Both the position numbers and the translations under genes were made by a program. From Oscillospiraceae bacterium (GTDB lineage: Bacteria; Bacillota; Clostridia; Oscillospirales; Ruminococcaceae), in NCBI GenBank assembly GCA_017405465.1, contig JAFRAJ010000032.1:1-32459 (forward strand): a DNA stretch of 32,459 nucleotides, given 5' to 3'. Shown in pieces: positions 32,145 through 32,459 of this stretch. The stretch's first letter is position 1. Each line of letters starts with the position of its first letter. Under the pieces are notes generated by a model. That model saw only the letters and a program-made list of their open reading frames with translations, was not told the DNA's origin and did not search any database.

Positions 32145-32459
32145 AATTTAGAGAGTTTGATCCTGGCTCAGTAAGAACGCTGGAGGCGCGACTAACTCAT
32201 GCAAGTCGAACGGAGGTATTGAGACGGAAGCTTCGGCAGAAGACTTAATACTTTAGTGGCGAACGGGTGAGTAACACGTGAGGAACCTGCCTTTAAGAGG
32301 GGGATAACACTTAGAAATAGGTGCTAATACCGCATAAGACCACACAGCGGCATCGCTGAGGGGTCAAAGGAGGAATCCGCTTAAAGATGGCCTCGCGTCC
32401 GATTAGGTAGTAGGCGGGGCAACGGCCCACCTAGCCGACGATCGGTAGCCGGACTGAGA
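32145..32459 (+). rRNA. 16S ribosomal RNA, 5' part (cut by window end)
   Basis: AGAGTTTGATCCTGGCTCAG starts at 32152, which corresponds to E. coli 16S position 8, so the mature 5' end is near 32145. The CATGCAAGTCGAACGG, GGCGAACGGGTGAGTAACACGTG and CTAATACCGCATAAG blocks follow in order up to about E. coli position 320. About 1200 bases are missing beyond the window. The stretch after the 27F site, TAAGAACGCTGGAGGCGCG, is unusual compared with the common GATGAACGCTGGCGGCGTG. Confidence 0.98.

Overview
The window looks like chromosomal DNA of an anaerobic, fermentative, low-to-moderate-GC Gram-positive bacterium, most likely a gut-type clostridium (Bacillota, Clostridia). The evidence is GGAGG ribosome binding sites on most genes, an Ile T-box leader on ileS, sigma-A type promoters, an [FeFe]-hydrogenase operon, the GlpA-like/NADH-oxidase-like/DUF1667 gene trio, YibE/F and YhcC proteins, and the first ~315 bases of a 16S rRNA gene at the right edge. 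The 16S 5' region departs from the usual Firmicutes wording just after the 27F site, so the lineage may be poorly represented; I do not name a genus.

Layout. 1-173: the 3' end of a group II intron (textbook domain V, then two hairpins that could each be domain VI). 198-1562 (-): MATE efflux pump. 1563-2165: gene-free gap with seven copies of a ~26-bp degenerate tandem repeat. 2166-5205 (+): three-gene operon of GlpA-type flavoprotein, pyridine-nucleotide flavoprotein and DUF1667 protein, probably one flavo-iron-sulfur dehydrogenase. 5432-9780 (+): operon of a cytosolic GH5-like glycosidase and two paralogous membrane proteins with an N-terminal TIR domain, one membrane helix and a C-terminal DUF5050-like beta-propeller. 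9854-10405 (-): TetR-family regulator with a near-perfect operator next to overlapping divergent promoters. 10562-14697 (+): NuoF-tail/GltD-like flavoprotein, [FeFe]-hydrogenase and an ECF transporter S component, preceded by a possible attenuator. 14768-17881 (-): IleS of the long eukaryote-like type under an Ile T-box. 18315-18632 (-): C-terminal remnant of a Sir2-family gene. 18728-20578 (-): large cytosolic esterase. 20869-23165 (+): Ldh_2-family malate/lactate dehydrogenase and malic enzyme. 23336-23884 (+): small P-loop kinase-like protein. 23942-26638 (+): secreted and membrane-anchored Ig-like repeat protein. 26687-28448 (+): GNAT/YoaP acetyltransferase and MoaF-like protein. 28519-29484 (-): alpha/beta hydrolase. 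29567-30448 (+): YhcC-like radical SAM protein. 30580-31797 (+): YibE/F membrane protein. 31905-32459 (+): rRNA promoter, leader and start of the 16S gene.

How the genes fit together. Several units handle redox balance in a fermenter: the GlpA-like trio oxidises a 2-hydroxyacid or glycerol-3-phosphate-like substrate, the hydrogenase operon exchanges electrons between H2 and NAD(P)/flavin, and the Ldh_2/malic enzyme pair interconverts malate, oxaloacetate and pyruvate. The most unusual unit is the GH5-TIR-TIR operon: two single-pass proteins with a Toll-like topology (sensor-like propeller outside, TIR inside with the putative NADase glutamate retained) co-transcribed with a glycosidase. This is the best candidate for an undescribed signalling or defence system.
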